The notes: generated from the letters alone by a model not told the origin. DNA of 64,000 bases from Gilliamella sp. Occ3-1 (GCF_001690655.1 NZ_LZHQ01000034.1:62001-126000); one strand, 5' to 3'; positions 18,630 through 28,560 are shown, numbered from the stretch's first letter. Made by a program: numbers and translations.

Positions 18630-19424
18630 ATGAGCGAATCGTTTTATTAATATTGGGGTGAAATATCGCCAAAAATTTAATAGTGATAATTATCACCGAC
18701 TGGCTTATCATAATTTAGACGCAACTGCTTGTGGATACCAAATTGTTAAACACAACTATTTTCAATTCAGCTGAGCTATTTATGCAAATCGTTTTTACTC
18801 CACAAGACAGTGAAAAGGCAGCGCTCTGATTTGCCTATTTTTTGGATTGCCATGATATAGGTAAATTTGTCAATGGGTTCCAACAGTTGCTTAAGCACGA
18901 TAACCTGCAACTTGTTGCAGCAGATCCAGCTAAAAGATATATCTCCAGAAATGATTCACTTGATTATTGGTTATAGCGTAACTCGTTAATACAAAAATCA
19001 GAAATTTAACTTAATCAATACAATCGAAAAATAGAAAATTTTTACGATATTTGGTTATTAATTATTACAGGATATCTGGCAAACCACTAGAATTAGATGT
19101 AAAGGGTAATTCATCATTTAATGAGCAAGATAAACAAAAAGCATTAGATTAAAACAATTAATCAACTGTTTATTTATGAAAATAAGTTAGAACATTATCT
19201 TCCTATTTTTTGATAAAATATTTTATAAAAAATTACAATAAATAAGTTGGGTAATTGCCGGTTTAACCATTATCAGCAAATGGTTAGGCTCTAACGAAAT
19301 GTTTTTTACTTTTTCCCGAGTGATGCCACTTTCTGAATATTGGCAACATCATCCATTGCCCCTTTTATTGATATTAAAAATCTATTTCCATTTATTAAAA
19401 AAGCGATACCACTGCAACAGTAAA
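18630..19424 (+). pseudogene. cas3: Fossil of cas3 (HD nuclease part only)
   Basis: ATG at 18630 reads MSESFY, stop, YWGEISPK, then shifts to YHRLAYHNLDATACGYQIVK, which resembles the N-terminal HD-domain start of type I-E Cas3. Another frame gives FAYFLDCHDIGKFVNGFQQL with the HD motif and the K four residues later, then KRYISRNDSLDYWL and a stop. A last block reads AGLTIISKWLGSNEMFF (the LADWLGS helix of Cas3) and LFPFIKKAIPLQQ near 19420. The helicase domains that should follow are completely absent. At least four frame breaks and several stops make it non-functional. Confidence 0.85.
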
Positions 19425-19721
19425 CGTTGTAAGGCAAATAACCTCTTTGCTTTTGAGTATTTTATAGAAATTAACGATCACGTACTTATTTTATTTAAGT
19501 TTTTATGTTGCTATTTAAGTGTTTATCTTAATTTACTGCCTTATTGTTTAATAAAAAAGTTTAGGCTATATATCCTTTGGAAACGATACAACAATAGTTC
19601 ACAAGATAAGACAATTAGTTTATTAGTAAATAATAAAAAATAGATAAAAAAACGGTAGGAAAATACAGTTTGAAGTGTATTTATTGTAACAACAAAATGA
19701 ATAAGTAGATATTTGGGATAT

Positions 19722-19746
19722 AAAAATACCTGCCGTAAGCAGGTTT
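19722..19746 (-). terminator. Terminator of tRNA-Asn
   Basis: On the minus strand, 18 bases after the tRNA, ACCTGC and GCAGGT form a 6-bp stem with a TTACG loop, followed by ATTTTTATA. Confidence 0.75.
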
Positions 19747-19761
19747 TATATATTCTTAAAT

Positions 19762-19837
19762 TGGCTCCTCCAACAGGACTTGAACCTGTGACATACGGAT
19801 TAACAGTCCGCCGTTCTACCGACTGAACTATGGAGGA
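19762..19837 (-). tRNA. tRNA-Asn (anticodon GTT)
   Basis: A 76-nt cloverleaf on the minus strand: acceptor TCCTCCA/TGGAGGA, D-loop AGTTCAGTCGGTAGA, anticodon loop CTGTTAA with anticodon GTT, T-loop GGTTCAAGTCC, discriminator G and an encoded CCA end. Confidence 0.98.
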
Positions 19838-19985
19838 ACACTTAACGGGATGAATATTAACTATATATAACGCTAATGTCAATCTCTAAAACAGCAAATA
19901 GAATTAACTGCTCAGCTTGTAATCAAATTAATCTGCAGATATGCTAAGATAATTAAATATATTATTAACAGGTAAAATAGCATTT

Positions 19986-20561
19986 ATGAAAAAAAATATT
20001 TGTATTTTTTGCGGAGCAAACGAAGGAAGCCAATTAGAATATCGTACACAAGCAGAACAATTAGGCAAAACTTTAGCAGAACAAAATCGACGGCTAATTT
20101 ATGGTGGTGGTAATAAAGGTTTAATGGGGATTATTGCTAATACAGTACTTGCGCACGGCGGTGAGGTGATTGGTATTATTCCTGAACGTTTAGTCAAAGC
20201 CGAAACAGCACACCACGGTATCACTCGTTTAGAAGTAGTGGATAATATGCATCAACGCAAAGCAAGACTTTCGGAATTAGCTGATGGTTTTATTGCAATG
20301 CCAGGAGGAACTGGAACTTTAGAAGAATTTTTTGAAGTTTGGACAGCAATGCAAATAGGTTATCATGAAAAGCCCGTTGCATTATTTAATGTGTTAGAAT
20401 TTTGGCAACCAATGCTTAATTTTTTGCAACATGCAGTGAATGAAGGTTTTGTTCGAGATAGTTTTTATAAAACATTAATTGTTTCGGAAGATCATCGAAC
20501 TATACTACAACAAATGGATCATTTTATCCCTAAAGATTTACAGCGCTGGGTAAAAAAATAG
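19986..20561 (+). CDS. LOG-family protein (nucleoside monophosphate phosphoribohydrolase)
   Basis: The 191-residue protein has the Rossmann-type LOG/TIGR00730 fold. It begins NICIFCGANEGSQLEY and contains RLIYGGGNKGLMGIIANTV, a conserved MHQRKARL segment and the signature PGGTGTLEEFFE with its catalytic Glu. Members cleave the N-glycosidic bond of nucleoside 5'-monophosphates, including cytokinin precursors in plants and some bacteria; the in vivo substrate here is unknown. It stands alone, with a strong terminator right after it. Confidence 0.9.
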   Translation: MKKNICIFCGANEGSQLEYRTQAEQLGKTLAEQNRRLIYGGGNKGLMGIIANTVLAHGGEVIGIIPERLVKAETAHHGITRLEVVDNMHQRKARLSELADGFIAMPGGTGTLEEFFEVWTAMQIGYHEKPVALFNVLEFWQPMLNFLQHAVNEGFVRDSFYKTLIVSEDHRTILQQMDHFIPKDLQRWVKK

Positions 20562-20580
20562 CTTAAATGCCATATTATAT

Positions 20581-20614
20581 AAAAAGCGCCATCACTTGAT
20601 GGCGCTTTTTCTTA
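20581..20614. terminator. Two-way terminator between the LOG gene and fruA
   Basis: AAAAAGCGCCATCA, loop CTTG, then the complementary ATGGCGCTTTTT give a GC-rich stem flanked by A and T runs, suitable for both convergent genes. Confidence 0.9.
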
Positions 20615-20629
20615 TATTATTAACAAACA

Positions 20630-22378
20630 TTAAGCGACAGCTGTAGCTTCCGATTCTGGTTGTTTAATTAATGCATAAGCAACACCAGCAACAACGGTAC
20701 CAACAACAATAGATAATAAGTAGCCAACTACTGGTTTAACAACGCCCGGAATTGCTAAAGCAAATAAACCACCATGCGGCGTCATTAATGTTGAACCGAA
20801 GGCTAACGCCATACCACCAGTAATAGCACCACCAACAATACAACATGGGATAACACGTAATGGGTCGCGCGCAGCAAATGGAATTGCGCCTTCCGAAATA
20901 AAGCATAAGCCTAATACCAATGAAGCTTTACCGCTTTCTTGTTCAGGTTTAGCAAATTTTTTGCGTGCAATAAGTGTTGCTAAGCCCATAGCTAACGGTG
21001 GAACCATACCACCAGCCATAACCGCTGCCATTGGCATATATTGATGTAATGAAATTAATGTGGTTCCGAATAAATACGCTGCTTTATTGATAGGTCCCCC
21101 CATATCAGTACACATCATCCCCCCTAGAATTACCCCCAAAATCACAGCAGTATTTGGATTTGAATTCAACGAATTTAGCCATGAATCCAAGGAAGACATT
21201 AACCATGCGATAGGTGCACCAAAAATAAACAGCATCACTAAACCGGTTATTAATGTCGCAAATAGTGGTACAATTAGGATCGGTTTTAACCCCTCAAGCG
21301 TTTTTGGTAATGGTAAATATTTGGAAATACACATTGCTAAATAACCAGCAAAATAACCAATAAAAATCCCGCCTAAGAAGCCTGCGTTAGTCGATACCGC
21401 AAGTAAGCCACCGACAAGCCCTGGTACTAAACCTGGTCTATCGGCAATCGAATAGGCAATATATCCTGCTAACAACGGTACCATGAGAGAGAAAGCCTTC
21501 TCGCCAATCAGATTTAAGTGCGGCTCTCCAACAAGTTCGTTTACTAATACTTCTTTTACTACTTCTACGCCATTTTCTAAGACTTTCACCGTTTTTAATA
21601 CGTCTTGAAACTCACCTAATGCAAGAGATAGAGCAATAATCAAACCGCCAGCTACAACCATTGGTAACATGTACGAAATACCCGTTAAAAGGTGTTGATA
21701 AAATCCTTTTTTCTGTTTATTAGATTTAGCTACCGAAGCATTAACACTTGGTTGATACACGGTTGCTTCTTCAAATGCTTTATCAAATTCTTGTGCTGTT
21801 TTTTTCAGAGCTGGACTTGTTTTGGTGCGATAAAGTTTTTTACCTGCAAATTTACTCAAATCAACATCAATATCACAAGCTGCAATTACAACATCGGCTG
21901 AAGCCACTTCTTCTGGTGTTAATTCATTACCGACACCAACTGAGCCACGTGTTTCAACCTTACACCACCATCCACGTTTTTTGGCTTCCTCTTCAATCGC
22001 TTCTGCTGCCATAAAGGTGTGAGCAACACCTGTTGGACATGCAGTTACCGCAACAATACGTTTTACACTGGTATTATTGCTTTGTGAAGACATAGCTTCG
22101 GCTGTTTGTTGATAAACACTCGCTTTACTTTGCGCATCTGTTAAAATCTGTTTTGGGTTAGCAAAAATTTGATTTAAATCATCAACGGCATAAACCTTTT
22201 TACCAACAACTGCTTTATCACTGATAGTTCCAGAGCCTACTGCAACTATAACATCAGCCGATGTTGCATTATCAACCAGATTTAGATTTAATTCGTTTGC
22301 GGCTAAAGCTAATTCCGCTTTAGCCAAACGTCCATTTACTGGGCCTGTATTACTACCTTCAATAATATATATATTCAT
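20630..22378 (-). CDS. fruA: PTS fructose transporter subunit EIIB'BC
   Basis: FruA imports fructose and phosphorylates it to fructose 1-phosphate. The 582-residue protein has a degenerate EIIB' domain at the N-terminus, an EIIB domain with the phosphocysteine motif VAVTACPTGVAHTFMAAEAI (near residue 113), and a membrane EIIC domain from about residue 230 with about eight to ten helices and the segment MMCTDMGGPINKAAY. It ends the fruB-fruK-fruA operon, eight bases after fruK. Length is close to E. coli FruA (563). Confidence 0.96.
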   Translation of the reverse strand: MNIYIIEGSNTGPVNGRLAKAELALAANELNLNLVDNATSADVIVAVGSGTISDKAVVGKKVYAVDDLNQIFANPKQILTDAQSKASVYQQTAEAMSSQSNNTSVKRIVAVTACPTGVAHTFMAAEAIEEEAKKRGWWCKVETRGSVGVGNELTPEEVASADVVIAACDIDVDLSKFAGKKLYRTKTSPALKKTAQEFDKAFEEATVYQPSVNASVAKSNKQKKGFYQHLLTGISYMLPMVVAGGLIIALSLALGEFQDVLKTVKVLENGVEVVKEVLVNELVGEPHLNLIGEKAFSLMVPLLAGYIAYSIADRPGLVPGLVGGLLAVSTNAGFLGGIFIGYFAGYLAMCISKYLPLPKTLEGLKPILIVPLFATLITGLVMLFIFGAPIAWLMSSLDSWLNSLNSNPNTAVILGVILGGMMCTDMGGPINKAAYLFGTTLISLHQYMPMAAVMAGGMVPPLAMGLATLIARKKFAKPEQESGKASLVLGLCFISEGAIPFAARDPLRVIPCCIVGGAITGGMALAFGSTLMTPHGGLFALAIPGVVKPVVGYLLSIVVGTVVAGVAYALIKQPESEATAVA

Positions 22379-22386
22379 GAATACTC

Positions 22387-23322
22387 CTATTCAGAAATTA
22401 TTTCAATTTTTTCTAGCATATTATTTACAGCTTGGCAATCAGATATACCAACACCAGCTTGCCCAACTGATAAAGCTGCAACACTTGATGCAAAGACTAA
22501 AGTATCTTTAATTGAACGATTAGTCATTAAGCCATACATCAACCCGGCGACCATTGAATCACCGGCACCAACAGTACTAACTACATGGCATTTTGGTGGT
22601 TTTGCTAGCCATGCTTCATTTTTAGTTACCCACAAAGCGCCTTTACTTCCTAGCGAGATCACTACATTTTCAATGCCGTCGTTTACTAACTCCATAGCAG
22701 CTGCTTTAACATCTTCTAATGTTGGTAATTTGCGACCTACCCACATTTCTAGCTCTTTATCATTGGGTTTAATTAACCATGGTTTTGCTTTTAGTCCTGC
22801 AACTAATGCATCTCGGCTACTATCAAATACGATCTTTGGACAAATCACTTTAACTTGTTCCATCCACTTAGTAAATTTATCAAGTGATACTCCAGCTGGT
22901 AAACTACCGCTGATAGCAACCATATCAATATTTTTTAGCCATTCAAGAGAATTTGTAACAAAATGTTGCCAATCTTGCTCGCTAATCGTGAAGCCTGAAA
23001 AATTAAGGTCAGTCACTTCACTATTTTCCTCGGTTAATTTAACATTAATGCGAGTACGACCTTCAATTGTTTCAAATTTATCAATCACATTTAATGATTT
23101 GAATAATAAGTTAAAACCATCACGATTTTCTTTACCTAAAAAACCGCCAATAGTTAATTGGACATCTAAATCCGACAAAACTTTAGCAACGTTGATACCT
23201 TTGCCTGCAGCAAGTAACGCATTGGTTTGGACTAAATTAACATCACCAAGCTCAACTTTGGGACAAAAACCCAAAAGATCATAAGCTGGGTTTAAGGTTA
23301 TTGTTGCGACATGATAAGCCAT
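22387..23322 (-). CDS. fruK: 1-phosphofructokinase
   Basis: FruK phosphorylates fructose 1-phosphate to fructose 1,6-bisphosphate. The 311-residue PfkB-family kinase shows TLNPAYDLLGF at the start, AGKGINVAKVLSDL (sugar binding), SGSLPAGVS, and the C-terminal anion-hole motif VVSTVGAGDSMVAGLMYG with the catalytic Asp. It overlaps the fruB stop by one base, so it is translationally coupled within fruBKA. Confidence 0.96.
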   Translation of the reverse strand: MAYHVATITLNPAYDLLGFCPKVELGDVNLVQTNALLAAGKGINVAKVLSDLDVQLTIGGFLGKENRDGFNLLFKSLNVIDKFETIEGRTRINVKLTEENSEVTDLNFSGFTISEQDWQHFVTNSLEWLKNIDMVAISGSLPAGVSLDKFTKWMEQVKVICPKIVFDSSRDALVAGLKAKPWLIKPNDKELEMWVGRKLPTLEDVKAAAMELVNDGIENVVISLGSKGALWVTKNEAWLAKPPKCHVVSTVGAGDSMVAGLMYGLMTNRSIKDTLVFASSVAALSVGQAGVGISDCQAVNNMLEKIEIISE

Positions 23323-24527
23323 TATTCAGTCCCCTCACCTAAACCATCCTCAATTGCTTTACCAATTGCATCAAGCGCTTGAGCTGCATCTTCACCTACT
23401 GCAGTAAATCTTAATCGACTACCTTTTTTAGCGCCTAGCGCAACAATTTTCATTAAACTCGTTGCACTTACCGGCTCACCTTTACCATCTAAATTAGCAA
23501 CAGTAACCTTACAATTAAACTCTTTAACTAATTTTACTAGTACTGATGATGGCCGTGTATGTAAGCCATTTTCATTTGGAATAATAAATTCACGACTTAA
23601 TGATTCATTATTCGATTCAGCCACAGTCGACTCATTTGAAGATATCGATTGTATTTCTGATTTATTAGATTCTATTGTCGCAGAACCAGATAAAAGAAGG
23701 CTGCTGAGATCATCAGTATTGGCTGATAATAGTAATTGTAATTTTTGGTTAAAAACTAAAGTTGCAATATTATTTACAATATCATAAATAGAATCATCAA
23801 CGGCTGATATAGTGATGAGTAACTTAACAGGCTTACCATCTTCATTAATATTACTGATAGTGCGACTAATCGCCATAGCATTTTTTAAATTACCTTGTTT
23901 GCTATCATTTAACCAAACTCCATCACCTAAATATGTAGGTTTATTGTCCAACACATCGGCAATAAAGCTTGAATTTACAGCATTTTGCTGTTTTAAACGT
24001 GATGCATTTAATGCTTGTAAAGTTGCTAAACTATCAGCAGGAATATCCAATAATAATGCAGATTCATTTATAGAAAATTGGCTATCTTCAGAACTTGTTT
24101 TACCAGTTAAAATAGCAATTACTTCGTCGGCAGACTGAATTTTTTTAATTCGCTCCTCTACCCCTTCAGCTCCAAGTACGTGAGTTAGTTGACGGAGTAA
24201 TTCTAAATGCTCATCAGAGCTTGCTGCAATACCAATTGCAAGATAGGCCTTTTCGCCATCATCCCCCCATTGGACACCATTAGGAAAACAAAATACTTGT
24301 ACCCCTGTTTTTTTGACTAAATGGCGAGTTTTAGTAGTTCCATGGGGAATAGCAAGACCTATACCCAGATATGTGGCTGCTTGTGCTTCTCGTTCTAACA
24401 TTCCATCGACATAACCATCTTCAACAAATCCTGCATTGGTTAATGCCGAAGCAATTTTTTTTATCGCTTCAGTTTTATTGGTAGCTTGTTCATTTAAATG
24501 AATGTTTTCTTTAACTAAATGAAACAT
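23322..24527 (-). CDS. fruB: Fructose PTS diphosphoryl transfer protein (EIIA-HPr fusion)
   Basis: FruB carries phosphate from enzyme I to FruA. The 401-residue protein has an N-terminal EIIA domain with the phospho-His in GLAIPHGTT (H62), a central linker domain, and a C-terminal HPr domain with GLHTRPSS (about H323). Between them lies a low-complexity Ser/Glu/Asn stretch (about residues 290-310). First gene of fruBKA, with a Cra operator 74 bp upstream of its start. Confidence 0.95.
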   Translation of the reverse strand: MFHLVKENIHLNEQATNKTEAIKKIASALTNAGFVEDGYVDGMLEREAQAATYLGIGLAIPHGTTKTRHLVKKTGVQVFCFPNGVQWGDDGEKAYLAIGIAASSDEHLELLRQLTHVLGAEGVEERIKKIQSADEVIAILTGKTSSEDSQFSINESALLLDIPADSLATLQALNASRLKQQNAVNSSFIADVLDNKPTYLGDGVWLNDSKQGNLKNAMAISRTISNINEDGKPVKLLITISAVDDSIYDIVNNIATLVFNQKLQLLLSANTDDLSSLLLSGSATIESNKSEIQSISSNESTVAESNNESLSREFIIPNENGLHTRPSSVLVKLVKEFNCKVTVANLDGKGEPVSATSLMKIVALGAKKGSRLRFTAVGEDAAQALDAIGKAIEDGLGEGTE

Positions 24528-24600
24528 ATAATAAATACCTCTGGGTTAATAATATTGGGGCGACTAAAATGACTTAGAAAATACAAATCTTTTAATCAAT

Positions 24601-24614
24601 TGAATCGTTTCAGC
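24601..24614. promoter_or_regulatory. Cra (FruR) operator upstream of fruBKA
   Basis: TGAATCGTTTCAGC reads on the other strand as GCTGAAACGATTCA, an excellent match to the known Cra site. It lies between fruB and cra, so Cra probably represses fruBKA until fructose 1-phosphate accumulates. Confidence 0.88.
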
Positions 24615-24740
24615 AATAATGAATAAATAAACATTAATTATCAAATAAATTATGTCTATTAATAAGTAATTTGTGATCTGGATCTTATTTTTTAATTTAA
24701 ACTGTTTTAGAATTAATATATTTTCATGTCTATCAATGCG

Positions 24741-25745
24741 TTAACGGCTTAAGCTACCTCGATAGATCAATCGTCTTGGAATTATTGTAGTGCCCGATTG
24801 ATAATTATTGTTATGCTGATAGTTTAAAAACAGTTTTATTGTTACATCGGCAACTTCTTTATGATCTTGTGAAAGTGATATGACTTTACATGGCAAAAAA
24901 TCTAACAATTCATTATCTCCAAAGGTAGCAATAGTTAAACTCTCGGGTAAGTGCCCAAATTTTCTTAAAATTGCATCAATACTTCCTTGTAATAACGAAA
25001 AAGAAGTAGTAAATATGCCATTAGGCATTTCATCACTTTCTAGCCATTGACTAAAGGCTAAATCAGCATCTTGACGACTATAGTTATTTGCATATAAAAA
25101 ATCAACTTTATTACAATTATCAAGTTTGATATTTTTAAAACCATCTAAACGAAGTTGACTAACAGATAAGTTTGGTAGGGCTCCTATATAAACCACAGAA
25201 TCTTGTACAAAGTTATTAAATGCTTGAGCAAGTGATTTAGAATCTTGTTTATCTGCACCTACAATATTTCTAAATTTAGAGATGGATAATATTCGATCAA
25301 GTGCAAATAATGGAATCTTTTCATTTTGCCAGTCATCATAAAAAAAATAATCTTGAGCAGAAACAAACGAAGAAGAAACAATTAAGGCATCTACGCGACG
25401 CTGCTGAAGGTGTTTGACACACTCTCTTTCGACTTGTGGATTATCTTCAGAACATGCAATTAGTAATTGATATCCTTCCTTTCTTACCATTTGTTCTAAA
25501 TAATTAGCTATGCGAGTGTAACTGTTGTTTTCTAAATCAGGAATAATAATGCCTATAGTCCGGGTTTTACCTGCTCTAAGCCCCGCTGCTACCGCATTGG
25601 GTTGGTAATTATGTTTTTTCACCACCGACATAACTTTTTCGACTGTTTTATCACTAACGCGGTACTTTTTGGCTTTTCCATTGATCACATAACTGGCCGT
25701 CGTCCTTGATACACCTGCTAAAAGTGCTATTTCCTGTAATTTCAT
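24741..25745 (-). CDS. cra: Catabolite repressor/activator Cra (FruR)
   Basis: The 334-residue LacI-family regulator starts MKLQEIALLAGVSRTTASYV, the Cra helix-turn-helix, followed by the hinge region YQPNAVAAGLRAG and a periplasmic-binding-like effector domain (RTIGIIIPDLENNSYTRIA). In relatives it senses fructose 1-phosphate and fructose 1,6-bisphosphate and steers carbon flow. Here it is placed directly upstream of fruBKA in the same direction, with the operator between them, unlike in E. coli where cra is elsewhere. Confidence 0.93.
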   Translation of the reverse strand: MKLQEIALLAGVSRTTASYVINGKAKKYRVSDKTVEKVMSVVKKHNYQPNAVAAGLRAGKTRTIGIIIPDLENNSYTRIANYLEQMVRKEGYQLLIACSEDNPQVERECVKHLQQRRVDALIVSSSFVSAQDYFFYDDWQNEKIPLFALDRILSISKFRNIVGADKQDSKSLAQAFNNFVQDSVVYIGALPNLSVSQLRLDGFKNIKLDNCNKVDFLYANNYSRQDADLAFSQWLESDEMPNGIFTTSFSLLQGSIDAILRKFGHLPESLTIATFGDNELLDFLPCKVISLSQDHKEVADVTIKLFLNYQHNNNYQSGTTIIPRRLIYRGSLSR

Positions 25746-25879
25746 TATAATTATCTCAACAAAAATATTGCCAATTATTTAACATGGTTAGAAATAAATA
25801 GTAAACAATAATTTTTATTTACTTAATTAAACAATTGTAACTTTTTACTATTAAGATTAATTAATTTCCATTGTATTTG

Positions 25880-26635
25880 TTAATAGTAAATAGCAATATT
25901 TTGATCATTAATTTTTTCGATTTTGACAGGTGTATCAAATATTTCTTCCAAAATAGCCTCATTCATGATCTTTTGTGGCGTACCTTGGTATATCAGCTCA
26001 CCATTTTTCATGGCTAAAATATAGTCTGAGTATACAGACGCAAAGTTGATATCATGAATAACAATCACAATGGTTTTACCCAACTCATCGGCTGCGCGGC
26101 GCAATTGTTTCATCATGGCAACAGCATGTTTCATATCAAGATTATTGAGTGGTTCATCAAGTAATACATATTCAGTATCTTGACATAACACCATAGCAAC
26201 ATAAGCTCGTTGCCGTTGACCACCAGATAATTCATCTAAAAAGCGGTCTTTATATTCAGTAAGATCTAAAAAATCGAGCGCTCGATAAATATGGTTATAA
26301 TCATCAGCATTTAAACGCCCTTTGGTATAAGGATAACGCCCAAATCCAACTAGTTCAAAAACAGACAATCTACTGGTAAAACGGTTTTCTTGTCTCAATA
26401 CTGATAAATAAGTGGCAAGTTTATCACTTGGCGTATTAACAACATCCATATTTTGAATTTTAACTTGTCCTTCATCAGCTAATAGAAGACGACTTATAAT
26501 TGATAATAGCGTCGATTTCCCCGCCCCATTTGGACCAATAATAGCAGTAATTCCACCTTGTGAAATCGTCGCATTGACATTTTTTAATACAGATACTGTT
26601 TGATAGTTTTTACTAACATTATCAATTTTTATCAC
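25880..26635 (-). CDS. Ferric-siderophore ABC transporter ATP-binding protein
   Basis: The 251-residue ATPase of an iron-chelate importer of the FecCD/YclNOPQ type. Walker A is GPNGAGKSTLL (residues 34-44), the Q-loop VLRQENRFTSRL, the signature LSGGQRQRAYVAM and Walker B EYVLLDEPLNNLD. It is the last gene of a four-gene operon (binding protein, two permeases, ATPase) and overlaps the preceding permease by four bases. Iron-siderophore substrate is inferred from family and from the Fur box in front of the operon. Confidence 0.9.
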   Translation of the reverse strand: MIKIDNVSKNYQTVSVLKNVNATISQGGITAIIGPNGAGKSTLLSIISRLLLADEGQVKIQNMDVVNTPSDKLATYLSVLRQENRFTSRLSVFELVGFGRYPYTKGRLNADDYNHIYRALDFLDLTEYKDRFLDELSGGQRQRAYVAMVLCQDTEYVLLDEPLNNLDMKHAVAMMKQLRRAADELGKTIVIVIHDINFASVYSDYILAMKNGELIYQGTPQKIMNEAILEEIFDTPVKIEKINDQNIAIYY

Positions 26636-27603
26636 TTTGGAACCTTTTTTAATAATAAGAAGATAAACAAAGAACCACCAATGAATTCAATGACAATGGA
26701 TAATGCACCAACCATATTTAATACTCGCTCTAAGAACATTTGTCCACCGACCAGAAAAATAACACCTAACAAAAAAGCAGTAGGCAGTAAAAAACGATGT
26801 TGGCTTGATCCACTAATACTATAAGCTAAATTAGTAATTAAAAGCCCCAAAAAAGTGAATGGACCGACTAATGCCGTTGACACTGACACTAAAACTGAAA
26901 CTAGCAATAATATAATAGTGACACTTTTTTGATAATCGATACCCAAATTGATTGCATTATCCCGACCCAACGCAAGTACATCAAATTTAAATCGCATTTG
27001 CCATAAAAATAGACCAACAATAGCTACTATTACTAACGAAAAGATAATCAACACAGGTTCTGCACGTGTAAATGTAGCAAAAATACGACTTTGAAGCACA
27101 GCGAATTCAGACGGGGTCATCAAGCGTTGCAATAGATTAGAAAAACTACGGAATAATGTACCTAAAATAATTCCTATTAATAATACCAAATGTAAATTTT
27201 TCTTGAGACTAGTAAACAAACCTCGATATAAAAATAAAGAGAATAAAATTAATAAAAGTGATTCGAATACAAATTTACCAATAATACCAATATAAGGAAT
27301 ACCTTGTGAATCAATACAAAAGATTACAACAGTTTGAATAAGTACAAATAGTGATTCGAATCCCATAATAGAAGGTGTTAATATTCGATTGTTGGTAACT
27401 GTTTGAAAAAGCAGTGTTGATGTCGCAGCCGAAAAAGCGACTAAAATCATAGTTAGCATTACCCACGTTCGATGCTTCAAAATATAGCTAATATTGCCTT
27501 TAAGGTTGAAAGTCATAAAACATATTATGCAAACTAGAGCAATAATTAACAATAAAAGAACTCTTTTTTGACACAAAATATGGCGTTTTTGATTAACTAA
27601 CAT
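26632..27603 (-). CDS. Ferric-siderophore ABC transporter permease (second)
   Basis: A 323-residue FecCD-type permease with about nine hydrophobic helices. Family segments are TLLFQTVTNNRILTPSIMGF, LALGRDNAINLGIDYQ, and VGPFTFLGLLITNLAYSISG. It resembles the YclO side of the YclNO pair. Start overlaps the upstream permease by 11 bases. Confidence 0.9.
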   Translation of the reverse strand: MLVNQKRHILCQKRVLLLLIIALVCIICFMTFNLKGNISYILKHRTWVMLTMILVAFSAATSTLLFQTVTNNRILTPSIMGFESLFVLIQTVVIFCIDSQGIPYIGIIGKFVFESLLLILFSLFLYRGLFTSLKKNLHLVLLIGIILGTLFRSFSNLLQRLMTPSEFAVLQSRIFATFTRAEPVLIIFSLVIVAIVGLFLWQMRFKFDVLALGRDNAINLGIDYQKSVTIILLLVSVLVSVSTALVGPFTFLGLLITNLAYSISGSSQHRFLLPTAFLLGVIFLVGGQMFLERVLNMVGALSIVIEFIGGSLFIFLLLKKVPK

Positions 27604-28552
27604 GACGTTTTCGACTCAACAATATTAAAAAAATAATAGCGCCAACTACGCCAAGAATAACACTCACGGGGATCTCAAAAGGATAGCGAATTACGCGCCC
27701 AATAATATCGCAAATTAAAACTAATCCACTACCAAACAAACAGATCCATGGCATGGTTTTACGAACATTGTCTCCAAATAATAAACTAACAATATTTGGT
27801 ACAATCAATCCTAAAAATGGTAAAACTCCAACAACTACAACGACAATACCACCAATTAATGCAATAACAATATGTCCTGTTAACATAACACGGCGATAGT
27901 TAAGCCCTACATTAATAGAAAAATCACGCCCCAAGCCAACTACAGTAAACTGATCCGCACACCAACAAGCAAGTAATGTCAAACCACCCACCAACCATAA
28001 TAATTCGTAACGGCCTTTTAAAATAGCTGAAAAATCACCTGACTCCCAACCACCAAGTGATTGTAATAAATCAAAATACATGGCAAAAAATGTAGTAATA
28101 GCGCTAATAACTGCACCTAACATAATGCCAATAAGAGGTACCATTATTGCTGACTTTAAAATAATCTTTCGAGAAATCGCCATAAATATCATTGTGCCAA
28201 TCATAGCAAATAGGCTAGCAACAACCATTTTAGTCATGACACTAGCGCCAGGAGCTAAAACCATCATAACTAATAAGCCAAGACTAGCCGATTGAGTAGT
28301 GCCAACTAAAGAAGGTTCAACAAATCGATTTTGTGTTAATAATTGCATAATCAAACCTGCAACACTCATGGCGCTACCTGCTAACAATAAGGCAACAGTT
28401 CGAGGAATACGGCTTACAAAAAAAATCTCACGCATATTGCTATCTGACCATAAATCAAATAGTGTCACATGCCCTGCACCAATAAATAAACTTATTGCAG
28501 TCATGATCAATAAAATGAACATGCCTGCAATAAAATAAAATGATTTAATCAT
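27593..28552 (-). CDS. Ferric-siderophore ABC transporter permease (first)
   Basis: A 319-residue FecCD-type permease resembling YclN. Typical segments are RIPRTVALLLAGSAMSVAGL, LTQNRFVEPSLVGTTQSASL, VVVGVLPFLGLIVPNIVSLL and a C-terminal RVIRYPFEIPVSVILGVVGA. It forms the transmembrane pore with the next permease. It starts eight bases after the binding-protein gene stop. Confidence 0.91.
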   Translation of the reverse strand: MIKSFYFIAGMFILLIMTAISLFIGAGHVTLFDLWSDSNMREIFFVSRIPRTVALLLAGSAMSVAGLIMQLLTQNRFVEPSLVGTTQSASLGLLVMMVLAPGASVMTKMVVASLFAMIGTMIFMAISRKIILKSAIMVPLIGIMLGAVISAITTFFAMYFDLLQSLGGWESGDFSAILKGRYELLWLVGGLTLLACWCADQFTVVGLGRDFSINVGLNYRRVMLTGHIVIALIGGIVVVVVGVLPFLGLIVPNIVSLLFGDNVRKTMPWICLFGSGLVLICDIIGRVIRYPFEIPVSVILGVVGAIIFLILLSRKRHVS

Positions 28553-28560
28553 GTTTTACA

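Noticed and set aside
19299-19643. 114-codon plus-strand frame
   Set aside because: Its beginning is the tail of the cas3 HD fossil; the rest is hydrophobic AT-rich sequence with no recognisable domain.
19541-19882. 113-codon minus-strand frame
   Set aside because: It runs through tRNA-Asn and its terminator.
22673-23284. 203-codon plus-strand frame opposite fruK
   Set aside because: Antisense shadow of a well-supported PfkB kinase gene.
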